In this document: positions 45,474 through 54,345 of the stretch, in pieces
How the letters are laid out: the number at the start of each line of letters is the position of its first letter
Position numbering within the stretch: the first letter of the stretch is position 1
Origin: TMP-7 sp038212445
Lineage (GTDB): Bacteria; Acidobacteriota; Terriglobia; Bryobacterales; Bryobacteraceae
Direction: 5' to 3'
DNA: 64,000 nt
Assembly (NCBI GenBank): GCA_038212445.1
Contig: JBBQUM010000007.1
Coordinates: forward strand, 124,001 to 188,000
Program-made: the position numbers and the translations under genes
The notes under the pieces: model-generated
Seen by the model: only the letters and a program-made list of their open reading frames with translations
Databases searched by the model: none
What the model was told of the DNA's origin: nothing

Positions 45474-48400
45474 CTAGAAGTTCGCCGACTTCGTTGCCGA
45501 GCCGACCGTATTAGTCAGCGTCACATTCACCGAAGTGAGCGCCGATACCGCGCCCGACGAAAGCGTGAACGGCACAGTCAACTTGAACTGCGTGCCGAAC
45601 GCCGCCGACGCCGCACTTCCGTACCACGTAACGAAAGCCGGCGTGATCGCTACCGTCACGCTCGAGTTGGTTACGTTGGTGCCGGTGAACGCGAACGTCG
45701 ATCCCGTGAGTTCGCGAGTGTTCGAGTAGCCGATGATGACTACCTCAAATCCCGCGCTCGTCTTGTTCACGACGGCGCTGGTGATCACCGGCGCTGCCTT
45801 GTCAATCGTAATCACCCGCGTCACGGCCGGTGTCGGCGTGAGCGTCTGACCACCGGCGCTCATCACCACCGTAATGGTGATCTTGCCGGACGTGGTTCCC
45901 GTCTGGAACGTGAGCGGATCAGTGGACGCCGTGGCCGCCGCGACCGTCTGCCCGGCTGGAATCCGGAAGCTGACCGTCGTCGTGCCATTGGCGAACTTCA
46001 CATCGGGATCGCCAGGACCGCTGTCCGGCTGGAACGCGAGCGTCGCCGTGCCAGTGATGTCCACCGGATAGGTCTGCGCGATCGTCACGCCGAATGGCGG
46101 CTGCGTGCCCGAAGTGACCACCGTCGGAATCTGCGTGATCGTGGCTGTCGAAACCGCCGGCAGCACAATCTTGATGCTCAACGCCTTTGAAGCCGTCAGC
46201 TTGTTCGGATCGGTCACCGTCGCCGTAATGCTGTAGGTGCCGGGCGTCGTCGGCTTCCCGGTGATTGCACCCGTGCTTGCCAGCGACAATCCCGGAGGCA
46301 GTGCGCCTGAGACGGTCCAGGTTAAAGGAGCCGTGCCCGTTGCCGCCAGAGTGGCCGTGTAGTCCGTGCCCACTGTGCCATCCGGCAGAGTCGTCGTCGT
46401 AATCGCAGGACCATCCACCACGCGAATGCTGAACGTCTGCGAAGCCGTGCTGCCCGGCGCATCCGTCACGCGCACCGTGAAGGTGGACGTTCCGATGTCG
46501 GTCGGCGTACCAGTGATCGCACCGCTCGCCGCAAGCGTCAAACCAGGCGGGAGCGAACCGCCCGTTACCGTGAACGTGTACGGCTGTGCTCCGCCAGTGG
46601 CCGTCAGCGTTGTTGAGTATGCGGCATTCCGTGTTCCGTCCGGCAGCGTAGCAGCCGGAAGTTGGAGACCCGCCGAGATGACAATACTCAGCGCCTTAGT
46701 TGCCGTCCGCGTACCGTCTGTGACGCTGAACGTCACATTCGAGGTTCCCGCCGTCGTCGGCGTACCCGTGATCTGACCAGCGTTAGACAAGGTCAAACCA
46801 GCCGGCAGCGTACCGCTTGCCAACGAGAACGTGTACGGCGGTGTCCCACCAGCAGCCGTCAGCGACGCCGTATAGGCCGCGCCCGGCGCGCCGCCCGGCA
46901 GCGATGCCGTCGTGATCGAGAGTGTCGTGCCCACCGTTAGCGAGAACGTCCGGTTTGCCGATCCCTGACGTGCGTCGGTGACGCCAATCGTGAAGCTGTA
47001 CAATCCGGCTCTCGTCGGCGTGCCGCCCAGGACACCGGCCGTCGACAAGGTCAGGCCAGGAGGCAATGTGCCCGAAAGAACGCTCCATGAGTATGGCGCC
47101 GCGCCGCCGGCAGCAGCGAAGGTCACCGTGTAAGGCGCGTCCACCACACCGTCCGGCACCGATGCCGTCGTCACCGAAAGTCCGGTCCCGATCAGAATCG
47201 TAAACGAACGGCTGGCGCTCTGACTCGTCGAGTCGGCCGCCGTTGCTGTGAAGCTGTAGGAACCGGATGTGGTGGGCGTGCCACCAATTCCGCCACCGTT
47301 TGAAAGCGTCAGCCCAGGCGGCAGACTTCCGCCTGAAAGCGTAAAGGAGTATTGACCCGAGCCTCCGTTCACCGCTATGGACGCCGCGTACGGAGTGCCA
47401 GGCACACCGTTCGGTAGCGAAGTGGTCACAATCACCAGCGGGCTCAGGATGCTGATCGAGAAGCCGCGGCTTACCGTGGCGCCAAAGCTATCCTTCACCT
47501 GTACAGTGAAAGTCGCGTTCGCCGGCCCGGTCGCCGTTCCGCTGATGGTTCCGTTCGACGAGAACGTCAGGCCCGGCGGCAGACTACCGCTCGTCAACGA
47601 CCAGACGTATCCGCCAGTGCCGCCTGAGGCGCTGAACACCGCGGAGTACCCTCCGCCAACCCGTCCGTCAGGAAGGTCCACCGTGGTGATCGCCAGCGTC
47701 GACAGTACGTTGATCGAGAAGGCTGCAGCGTTGGATCCACCCAGCGCGTCCGTCACCGCGGCAGTGAAGCCGTAGTTGCCGGCCGCCGTCGGTGTTCCGG
47801 AAATTGCTCCGCTCGATGCATTGAGCGTGAGACCCGGCGGCAGCGCTCCGCTACGGATGCTGAACGTATAGGGCGTCGTTCCCAGCGTCGCGGTTAGATT
47901 CGACAGATAGGCTTGACCCATCTCGCCTTGCGGCGGATTACCGCTCAACACCGGAAGCGCGTTGATGACGATGGAGAATGCGCGGCTCGCCGACGTCTGC
48001 AAATTGTCGATCGCCTGCGCCGTGAAGTTAAAGGTGCCCGCGACTGTCGGAGTTCCCGCAATCGCGCCGGTGCTCGATAGTCCCAGGCCAGGCGGCAGGC
48101 TTCCAGCCGCCAGAGTCCACCCGATCGGAGCCACTCCGCCCGTGCTCGCCAACTGCGCGCCATAGACGATTGTGACTTCCCCTGTGGGCAGCGTCCCTGC
48201 GCTCACCGCTAGTGCCGGCGCTACCACGATGGAAGCAGCGGTGCTAGCGGCTACGCTGATGGCATCGGTCACCGTGCCCGTGAAGTTAAACGTGCCGGCC
48301 GCAGTCGGAGTACCCGTGATAACTCCCGTCGCGGCATTGATCTGCAACCCCGGCGGCAGCGTCCCTGCGCTGATGCTGTACACGTAAGGCGTCGTTCCGC

Positions 48401-50081
48401 CTGCGCCGTTCAAGCTGCCGGAGTACGGAACCGATACTTCTGCCTGACCCAGCGTGCTGGTCACACTCGGCGGCGGATGAATCACTATCGACAACGTGCG
48501 GCTCGCTTGAGCGGACAAGCTGTCGGTGACTACCATCAGGAACGAGAAGGTGCCAACTGTGGTCGGTGTACCCGAGATCAAACCGCCGGCCGTGATTCCC
48601 AGCCCTGGCGGCAAAGCGCCCGACTGTAGTGACCATGTGAACGGAGCCACTCCGCCTGTTTGCCCCACTTGAGCGCTGTAAGCGGTCCCCGTGTCGCCGG
48701 CAGGAAGGCTCGTCTTCGATACGGCCACCGCGCCCGCCACTACGATCGTCCCCGCGGTAGAAGTCGTCCCGCCCAGGAAATCAGTCACCACGCCGGTGAA
48801 ATTGAACGTGCCCGCTGTGGTCGGAGTTCCCGTAATCGCACCGGTGCCCGCGCTAATCCCCAAGCCCCCAGGCAGCGCTCCTTGAATGCTATAGACGTAG
48901 GGCGTCGATCCGCCGCCAGCCGTGATCGAACCGGAATAGGATACCCCGACTTCCGCTGGTCCAAAGGATGAACTCAGCGTCAGTGGGGGCCGGATTCCGA
49001 TCGAGAACTGCTGACCGGCAGTGACGTTCAAAGCGTCACGAGCCGTAAGGCTGAAACTGAAATTCCCCTGTGTTGTGGGAGTACCCGTAATCGCGCCGCC
49101 GCTTGAAAGGCCGAGCCCGGGCGGCAACGTGCCGCTGCTCAGTGACCAGGTGATCGGCGCCACGCCGCCGGTGGAGCCGACGGTTGTCGAATAGACGAGT
49201 CCCACTTCACCGGTCGGCAGCGTCGCGGCCGGCACAGCTAGGGCCGGAGCGATGCTGAACGTAACTCCTGTAGAGGTGGAGACGTTGTTCGAATCCGTGA
49301 CTACTGCCGTGAAATTGAAGGTTCCCGCAGTTCCCGGATTGCCCGTTACCACCCCAGTGCTTGGATTCAACCCGAACCCAGCCGGAAGCGGCGTCAAGTT
49401 TCCGTAAACGTACGGCGGTACACCTTGGCCTGCAGTGAGGGTGCCTGTATACGCCTGCCCCACTTCGCCCGTCGGGAAGCTGGCCGACAGCGTTGGCGGA
49501 GGAACGATAGTAAGCGTAAATGCACGGTTCGCCGCTTGTCCCGGGGAACTCGCGCTGGCATTGATTTGGTAAGCACCAGGTACGGCAACCGATCCCTGCA
49601 AACTGGCCGACGACGCGCCCGGCAGAAGCAGTAGTGTCAGTCCCGCAGGCACACCGTTGATGAAGTTGATGCCGTTAATGTTCGTCTGAATCGTCAGATT
49701 CAGAGTGGCGCCGGCAGTGAACGTCCCCAGGTTAGCCGGCGTAGTAAACACCAGCACCGGATCCACCAGGACAGTGTAATCCCGGGACGTGTAAGGAACT
49801 GAACTTAGATCGAGCGGCAGGATGCTAATGCCGAAACTACCGGTAGTCGTCGGAGTGCCCGACAAAGTCCCGCTGGCGGTATTGAAAGTCAGACCGGGAA
49901 CTGAGCCCTGCATCTGCCAAGCGCTGATGGATCCGCACCCGCTACAGGTGAATGTCTGCGAAAAATTGTGGGTCAACGATGAGTTCAGAGTTGCCACGTT
50001 CGGCAGAACCGTCTGCCCAAACATCAATGGCGCAATGACAAGCGCACTCGCGGCAAGAAGATAGGAAGAATAGCGTCTCAT
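45474..50081 (-). CDS. Giant secreted protein with 13 putative-Ig (He_PIG) repeats
   Basis: The 1535-residue protein has a signal peptide (1-22), one divergent N-terminal Ig-like unit, 13 repeats of about 85 residues with the pattern LP-G-VG--Y---L-A-GG--PY-WS---G-LPPGL-L---G-I-GTPT-AGT--FT--VTD, and a C-terminal beta-rich region (about 1290-1535) without sorting motif. This matches the cadherin/He_PIG family of bacterial surface and adhesion proteins. Units 1-6 alternate between PYVYS and APITWS types, so the array probably grew by dimer duplication. It is the last gene of a three-gene operon; its start overlaps the upstream stop. Confidence 0.87.
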   Translation of the reverse strand: MRRYSSYLLAASALVIAPLMFGQTVLPNVATLNSSLTHNFSQTFTCSGCGSISAWQMQGSVPGLTFNTASGTLSGTPTTTGSFGISILPLDLSSVPYTSRDYTVLVDPVLVFTTPANLGTFTAGATLNLTIQTNINGINFINGVPAGLTLLLLPGASSASLQGSVAVPGAYQINASASSPGQAANRAFTLTIVPPPTLSASFPTGEVGQAYTGTLTAGQGVPPYVYGNLTPLPAGFGLNPSTGVVTGNPGTAGTFNFTAVVTDSNNVSTSTGVTFSIAPALAVPAATLPTGEVGLVYSTTVGSTGGVAPITWSLSSGTLPPGLGLSSGGAITGTPTTQGNFSFSLTARDALNVTAGQQFSIGIRPPLTLSSSFGPAEVGVSYSGSITAGGGSTPYVYSIQGALPGGLGISAGTGAITGTPTTAGTFNFTGVVTDFLGGTTSTAGTIVVAGAVAVSKTSLPAGDTGTAYSAQVGQTGGVAPFTWSLQSGALPPGLGITAGGLISGTPTTVGTFSFLMVVTDSLSAQASRTLSIVIHPPPSVTSTLGQAEVSVPYSGSLNGAGGTTPYVYSISAGTLPPGLQINAATGVITGTPTAAGTFNFTGTVTDAISVAASTAASIVVAPALAVSAGTLPTGEVTIVYGAQLASTGGVAPIGWTLAAGSLPPGLGLSSTGAIAGTPTVAGTFNFTAQAIDNLQTSASRAFSIVINALPVLSGNPPQGEMGQAYLSNLTATLGTTPYTFSIRSGALPPGLTLNASSGAISGTPTAAGNYGFTAAVTDALGGSNAAAFSINVLSTLAITTVDLPDGRVGGGYSAVFSASGGTGGYVWSLTSGSLPPGLTFSSNGTISGTATGPANATFTVQVKDSFGATVSRGFSISILSPLVIVTTSLPNGVPGTPYAASIAVNGGSGQYSFTLSGGSLPPGLTLSNGGGIGGTPTTSGSYSFTATAADSTSQSASRSFTILIGTGLSVTTASVPDGVVDAPYTVTFAAAGGAAPYSWSVLSGTLPPGLTLSTAGVLGGTPTRAGLYSFTIGVTDARQGSANRTFSLTVGTTLSITTASLPGGAPGAAYTASLTAAGGTPPYTFSLASGTLPAGLTLSNAGQITGTPTTAGTSNVTFSVTDGTRTATKALSIVISAGLQLPAATLPDGTRNAAYSTTLTATGGAQPYTFTVTGGSLPPGLTLAASGAITGTPTDIGTSTFTVRVTDAPGSTASQTFSIRVVDGPAITTTTLPDGTVGTDYTATLAATGTAPLTWTVSGALPPGLSLASTGAITGKPTTPGTYSITATVTDPNKLTASKALSIKIVLPAVSTATITQIPTVVTSGTQPPFGVTIAQTYPVDITGTATLAFQPDSGPGDPDVKFANGTTTVSFRIPAGQTVAAATASTDPLTFQTGTTSGKITITVVMSAGGQTLTPTPAVTRVITIDKAAPVITSAVVNKTSAGFEVVIIGYSNTRELTGSTFAFTGTNVTNSSVTVAITPAFVTWYGSAASAAFGTQFKLTVPFTLSSGAVSALTSVNVTLTNTVGSATKSANF

Positions 50082-50980
50082 TGGGCAGACTCCGAAACAC
50101 TCACAGGAGCCGGGACAAAGTAAACTCGCGGCTCGGATCCGGCATCAGCCAGCCACAGCGGACCTCCGGAATCGGTCAACAGTCGTATGGTGTCAGGACG
50201 CCCGGCACTGCCGAGTCCCGTCACCTTGCAGGCACAGGTGGTATCGGCCAACTTCTGGCCCGCGGAATCCAGCATCAACACGCGGCCGCCTCCCGTTACC
50301 ACCGTTAGCCGTCCTCCCCGTACGCTCCCCAGATAAATCGCTTCGCCATCCACCGGGGTCATCGCGATCTCGTGATCGCCCAACATCAGCTTCGACACCG
50401 TCTGGATCGCGGTCGTCGCGCCTCCAGTAAGAAATGTGAAATCGAGAACCGCATCGGCAGTGATGCGGCGAATACCGCTCCCGTCGTGCAACACCAGGCC
50501 GTCCGGCTGCATCAGCAGCACCGACCCGCCATCGTCAGACACCGCCGCTCGTACCGCGAGCGAAGCGAATTCCTGCGACAGCTTCCAAGCCCCACCCGAC
50601 AGGCTGAAGACTTGCACCCAGGATGCATCCCGGTATGACAGCGCCAGCGCTGTTCCGCCCCCGCTCCACGTTGCCGTCGACGGCCCCGGACGCGCGCCTT
50701 CAAGCGCCATCCGTGTACCCTCCGCAAGATCGTAGATCACCGGCACTCCTGCATCGCCGGTCAACGCCACACTGGCACTCGTGGCAGGGTTCAACTGGAA
50801 AATACGGATGCCCTGCGGAAGCGCCAGAACGTCGCTTTGACGCGACGAGCCAGGCACTCCATAGATCGTCCGCGCGCTGCTCGACGCAGCGTCCACTGTC
50901 CAGGCGAGTACAGGACCGCTCGCCGTCTGCGCAGCTACACTGGCTGCGGTAAGTATCATTGATGCAAATATCGGTTTCAT
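50078..50980 (-). CDS. Secreted propeller-like protein of unknown function
   Basis: The protein has about 300 residues with a signal peptide (1-18). It continues with irregular WD/PQQ-like beta repeats: VFSLSGGAWKL, AAVSDDGGSVLLMQPDGLVLHDGSG, RLTVVTGGGRVLMLDSAG. ATG 50980 is chosen because AGGTG lies about eight bases upstream. It overlaps the Ig-repeat gene by four bases (ATGA) and probably shares a function with it, such as assembly or ligand binding at the cell surface. I do not recognise a named family. Confidence 0.65.
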   Translation of the reverse strand: MKPIFASMILTAASVAAQTASGPVLAWTVDAASSSARTIYGVPGSSRQSDVLALPQGIRIFQLNPATSASVALTGDAGVPVIYDLAEGTRMALEGARPGPSTATWSGGGTALALSYRDASWVQVFSLSGGAWKLSQEFASLAVRAAVSDDGGSVLLMQPDGLVLHDGSGIRRITADAVLDFTFLTGGATTAIQTVSKLMLGDHEIAMTPVDGEAIYLGSVRGGRLTVVTGGGRVLMLDSAGQKLADTTCACKVTGLGSAGRPDTIRLLTDSGGPLWLADAGSEPRVYFVPAPVSVSESAQ

Positions 50981-51004
50981 GGAAAGCACCTAATCTGTCT
51001 TGCC

Positions 51005-51616
51005 CTAACGAGGCGGTCCTACGGTCGGCGTGCCGGGAACAATCACAACACCAGGCGCCGCAGCCACCGGCGTCGTGGTGTTGCCGCCCCGAGTCAGCCC
51101 AATCGCCAGACCCACTGCCACTGCTACTCCAACGCCGCCGATGATCCAAGGCGTCTTGCCCGTCATCATGCCGGCAGCTGCCATGACGTTCGACTGCTTC
51201 ATCGTCCGGCTCGCAGTCTTGCCGTCTTTACTTGCCGAAATCCGAATCTCAAAATTGCCGGCTGACTTGTTCGAAGTCATGCCGCTCATCACTACCTTGC
51301 CCTCGGCATTCGTCGTAGCAGTAATGGTATTACTCCCATTCAAGAACAACGCGCTCGGCCCGTTCGACGGGCTGGTGAACGTCACGATGGCACCCGCCAC
51401 CGGCTTATGGTTCTCGTCCTCCACTTGGACGATGGCCTCGCGGCTCACCCGCTGGCGGATGTTTACAATGGCATCATCGCCTTCGAGAATGTTGATCGTC
51501 AGGCCGCCAGTGGGCTGCTGCGCCATCACCGGAACCGCCAATAACGATGTATAAAAGAGAATCGATACCCCTAGCCAGGCGATTGGCTGCTGATATCTTG
51601 TGCGATAGCGTGACAT
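51005..51616 (-). CDS. Secreted Ig-like/carboxypeptidase-regulatory-type protein with C-terminal helix
   Basis: From MSRYRTRYQQ the protein has 203 residues. It has a signal anchor (about 15-35), an Ig-like beta domain (about 40-135, with KPVAGAIVTFTSPSNGPSA and TTNAEGKVVMSGMTSN), a hydrophobic helix (about 155-180, TPWIIGGVGVAVAVGLAIG) and a Pro/Val-rich tail. A GGAAGGAAG ribosome site precedes ATG 51616. It heads the operon 51616-45474 and is probably a membrane-bound partner of the big Ig-repeat protein. Confidence 0.7.
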   Translation of the reverse strand: MSRYRTRYQQPIAWLGVSILFYTSLLAVPVMAQQPTGGLTINILEGDDAIVNIRQRVSREAIVQVEDENHKPVAGAIVTFTSPSNGPSALFLNGSNTITATTNAEGKVVMSGMTSNKSAGNFEIRISASKDGKTASRTMKQSNVMAAAGMMTGKTPWIIGGVGVAVAVGLAIGLTRGGNTTTPVAAAPGVVIVPGTPTVGPPR

Positions 51617-51698
51617 CTGTCTTCCTTCCACTCCACACTCAAGAGTGACAAACTAGGCGTCCTGGTTTCACAATGATACACGGAATTCTTTCGACAAA

Positions 51699-52757
51699 AT
51701 GACCCGGCCCTCCAACAAAACCTCGCGTCTTGAGGACACCGTCGTAGCCCCCAAGGTAGTAAGTGAACTCCGCATTGCCATCGTCGGAACGGGTGCGCTC
51801 GGCAATGATCTATATCGACTGCTGGGCCTGATAAGTGTAGGAGACATTCTACTTATTGATCCTGATCGGGTCGAGGAATCGAACCTCACCGGGTCAGTCC
51901 TGTATCACCGGAACGACATAGGAAAGAGTAAGGTCCAAGTACTTCTAGAGCGGGGGAACGTCCTATTTCCCAACACTAAGATTTCTGCCAAACCTGTCGA
52001 AATCGCCGACCTCGGGTGGGGCCGGCTCCAGGACCGCCACCTCATTTTCGGCTGCGTCGACCGCGATTCCGCCCGCCTCGAACTCGCCCGCATCGCCACT
52101 CGCCTCCACCTTCCCGTGTGCGACGGCGGACTCGGCGGCGCCGGCGCCACCGCCGGTAGAGCTTCCTATTTCCCCGGCCGCGCCGGACCCTGCTTCGGCT
52201 GCCGCCTATCCGCCGCCACCCGGCGCCACCTGCTGCGCGAGTGGCAAAGCCAGCCCTACCCCTGCTCGCCTGCCTTGGCCGAACCCGTCCGCCCCAACAC
52301 CCCGGTCATCACCTCCATCACCGCTGGCCTCATGCTCGACCATGCCCTCCGTTCTCGCGCCGGATCCGTTGAGTTCCGCCTCAATCCGCCCAGCCTCGAA
52401 ACCATCACCATCACTCAAAGCGATTCCTGCCCCTTCCATGACCACCCTCCTGCCCCTCTGCTCTCCATCGAAGGGTCCTTCGCAAAAAATCTCGCCGCCG
52501 GCCAACAGATTTCCTGGGAATGGCCGATCTGTACCCAGGCCCGCTGTCTCCGCTGCAAGTGTGTGTTCAATCCGTTCATCCGTACAAGCCGCCTGCGTGC
52601 GAAGGCGCTGTGCCCTTCTTGTGGCAGCCACCAGATCGATGTGACGGAATCGATCAGAAGTATTGCCAGCGATTCGCCCTGGGCCGAGCGGACGCCAACT
52701 GAAATCGGTCTACCGCCGGACCACCGTTATACAATTTGGGACAAGATCCCCACATGA
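51699..52757 (+). CDS. E1-like adenylating enzyme (ThiF/MoeB fold) of a ubiquitin-like system
   Basis: The 352-residue protein has the nucleotide-binding glycine motif VGTGALGN (about 29-36), the ribose/Mg-binding DPDRVEESNL (54-63), GKSK (75-78) and CxxC pair C165/C168 for zinc. C189 in PYPCSP is the best candidate for the catalytic Cys. After about residue 240 comes an added C-terminal zinc ribbon (C283/C286 and C305/C308). The usual Asn-Arg of the SNLNRQ motif is replaced by Thr-Gly. It activates a ubiquitin-like C-terminus by adenylation. The TGA overlaps the next gene (ATGA). It heads the four-gene operon. Confidence 0.85.
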   Translation: MTRPSNKTSRLEDTVVAPKVVSELRIAIVGTGALGNDLYRLLGLISVGDILLIDPDRVEESNLTGSVLYHRNDIGKSKVQVLLERGNVLFPNTKISAKPVEIADLGWGRLQDRHLIFGCVDRDSARLELARIATRLHLPVCDGGLGGAGATAGRASYFPGRAGPCFGCRLSAATRRHLLREWQSQPYPCSPALAEPVRPNTPVITSITAGLMLDHALRSRAGSVEFRLNPPSLETITITQSDSCPFHDHPPAPLLSIEGSFAKNLAAGQQISWEWPICTQARCLRCKCVFNPFIRTSRLRAKALCPSCGSHQIDVTESIRSIASDSPWAERTPTEIGLPPDHRYTIWDKIPT

Positions 52758-53440
52758 CATCGCGCGCCATCGCAACTCTAGCCGCTGCCGTCTTTGTCAT
52801 GACGCTCCTCCAGTTCTTCAGCACCTTGGGAGGACCCTGGATTGCCATAACCGCAGCCTGTGCATTGCCGTTTCTCGCCGTCGGCCTCCTTTCTTTTTTT
52901 GAAGTGCGGCTCGGCGCCGCCTCGCTGATTGGCGCCACCGTCACCGCCAGCGCCCTCGGAATTGTCCTATCCGCTCTCGCCCGCCAGAACGATCCCCTCC
53001 TGGTTCTCTGCCCCTTCATCGCCTGCGGACTGATGGCAGCCATCATCTGGTGGCGCGGTCGCAATACTCAGCGCTGCTCACTCTGCAACTCCCGCATCGC
53101 CGGCGAGGTTTCATTCACCTGCCCGCGTTGTGGACTCGTCGTCTGCGAGAACCGCTGCTGGGACTTCGTGAAACTGCGCTGCAACCTCTGCGTACAGAAT
53201 CGCGTCCCCGCCCTTCCGCCCGACGGCCGCTGGTGGGACCGCATTTTCGGCCCCGCCACTCCCCATGGCCGCTGCAATCTTTGCCAGTCGTCAGGCGAAG
53301 AAACTGAACTGCGCAACTGTCCCAAATGCGGCCGCCCGCAGTGCCGCGATTGCTGGGACGACGCAAACGGAGTCTGCTCGCGCTGCCAGTGGCTACTACC
53401 TTCGCTGCCGGATGCGCTAAAAACGTATATGGGTCAGTAA
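52754..53440 (+). CDS. Membrane protein with two 8-Cys treble-clef (RING-like) modules, E3 candidate
   Basis: The 228 residues contain about four transmembrane helices (roughly 6-22, 28-47, 56-75, 82-100). Two modules of eight Cys with nearly identical spacing follow: C108, C111, C123, C126, C131, C135, C143, C146 and C174, C177, C189, C192, C197, C200, C208, C211. The arrangement C-2-C-11-C-2-C-4-C matches cross-brace zinc folds of the RING/treble-clef type. Its place between E1 and Ubl genes suggests a membrane-bound E3 ligase or recruiter. The start, ATG 52754, overlaps the E1 stop. E3 activity is inference. Confidence 0.7.
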   Translation: MTSRAIATLAAAVFVMTLLQFFSTLGGPWIAITAACALPFLAVGLLSFFEVRLGAASLIGATVTASALGIVLSALARQNDPLLVLCPFIACGLMAAIIWWRGRNTQRCSLCNSRIAGEVSFTCPRCGLVVCENRCWDFVKLRCNLCVQNRVPALPPDGRWWDRIFGPATPHGRCNLCQSSGEETELRNCPKCGRPQCRDCWDDANGVCSRCQWLLPSLPDALKTYMGQ

Positions 53441-53457
53441 GGAGTCACCGCGTCCCC

Positions 53458-53718
53458 ATGCCTAAATACCAGATCTACTTCGATACCATCCGCGGCGAGA
53501 CAAAGTACAACGTCGACATCGACGACCAGGAAGTCCTCGACCAGGTGCTGCACGAAATTCTCTACGACCTGCGCGAACGCGGCGACGTTCTCCAGGGCGA
53601 CGGTGAACCGCAAGTGGTGTGGAACGGGCGCACGCTCGATTTTGCCGCCGCCCTGCCATCGCAAGGCGTCCGCCCCAACGATGTCCTCCGCGTCTCCACC
53701 ATGGCCAGCAATGGCTGA
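53458..53718 (+). CDS. Beta-grasp ubiquitin-like protein
   Basis: The 86 residues begin MPKYQIYFDT and show the beta-grasp pattern with VVWNGRTLDFAAALPSQGVRPNDVLRV, similar to YukD/EsaB-like and bacterial ubiquitin-like proteins (GxxLxxx...L...GV..ND.L.V). The chain ends ASNG, so it has a C-terminal Gly for adenylation, though not the Gly-Gly of eukaryotic ubiquitin. A GGAG site precedes the ATG at a somewhat long spacing. The stop overlaps the E2-like start by eight bases. It is presumably the conjugated modifier. Confidence 0.8.
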   Translation: MPKYQIYFDTIRGETKYNVDIDDQEVLDQVLHEILYDLRERGDVLQGDGEPQVVWNGRTLDFAAALPSQGVRPNDVLRVSTMASNG

Positions 53719-54220
53719 CCTTCGGCAGCGCCGCATTGCCGCCGAGCGTGCATTTTTAGAAACCCTGCTGCAACTCAATCCCGGACGCTTGGAATTCGAT
53801 TCCTGGCAAACCGAACGCGACACCGACATCGTACGCGTCCGCCTGCTGGACACCCCAGCCACGCTCCTCGACGGGTCAGTTTCCCTGGCCCACGCACTCC
53901 GCCTGAATTTTCCCGCCTACTTCCCCGCAGTCCCGATAGAAGCCTTCTTGGACGTCCCGGTTCTCCACCCGAACGTCCACCCCGAAAATGGCTTCATCTG
54001 CTTATGGGAATCCCACGCCGCCGGCGACACAATCGTCCAGGCACTACTTCAAACCCAACGCGTCATCACCGGAAAACTCTCAAACCCCTATCCCGAACAC
54101 GTAATGCAGTCACTCTCCCAGCCCCCTGTTCCACTCCCCTACATCCCCCTAGCAATTCCCCAAGACGAAACCCGCGCATCCTTCACCAGACCCATCCACC
54201 GCCTCTCCCCAATCCAGTAA
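53711..54220 (+). CDS. E2-like ubiquitin-conjugating enzyme
   Basis: The 169-residue protein follows the E2 (UBC) core: FPAYFPAVPIEAFLDVPVLHPN, with the HPN motif at residues 86-88, then GFICLW with the catalytic-type Cys97. This is the exact order seen in E2 enzymes (Y/F-P...HPN...G-I-C-L...W). A Pro-rich tail follows. It should receive the ubiquitin-like protein from the E1 as a thioester. The start, ATG 53711, overlaps the Ubl stop by eight bases, strongly suggesting co-translation. The four genes 51699-54220 form one operon. Confidence 0.85.
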   Translation: MADLRQRRIAAERAFLETLLQLNPGRLEFDSWQTERDTDIVRVRLLDTPATLLDGSVSLAHALRLNFPAYFPAVPIEAFLDVPVLHPNVHPENGFICLWESHAAGDTIVQALLQTQRVITGKLSNPYPEHVMQSLSQPPVPLPYIPLAIPQDETRASFTRPIHRLSPIQ

Positions 54221-54345
54221 GCACAAGCGCACACCAGTAGCGCCAGCGCAAGCAAACAGCGCAGGCAAATAGCACAAGCGCGCAGCTAGTCACGCACGCC
54301 GACAAAATCGAGAGCATCGGCCCCTGCCCCGCAAACGCCATCGAC

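Noticed and set aside
53050..53366. Antisense and alternate-frame ORFs within the zinc-module gene
   Set aside because: They are shadows; the Cys pattern supports only the frame starting at 52754.
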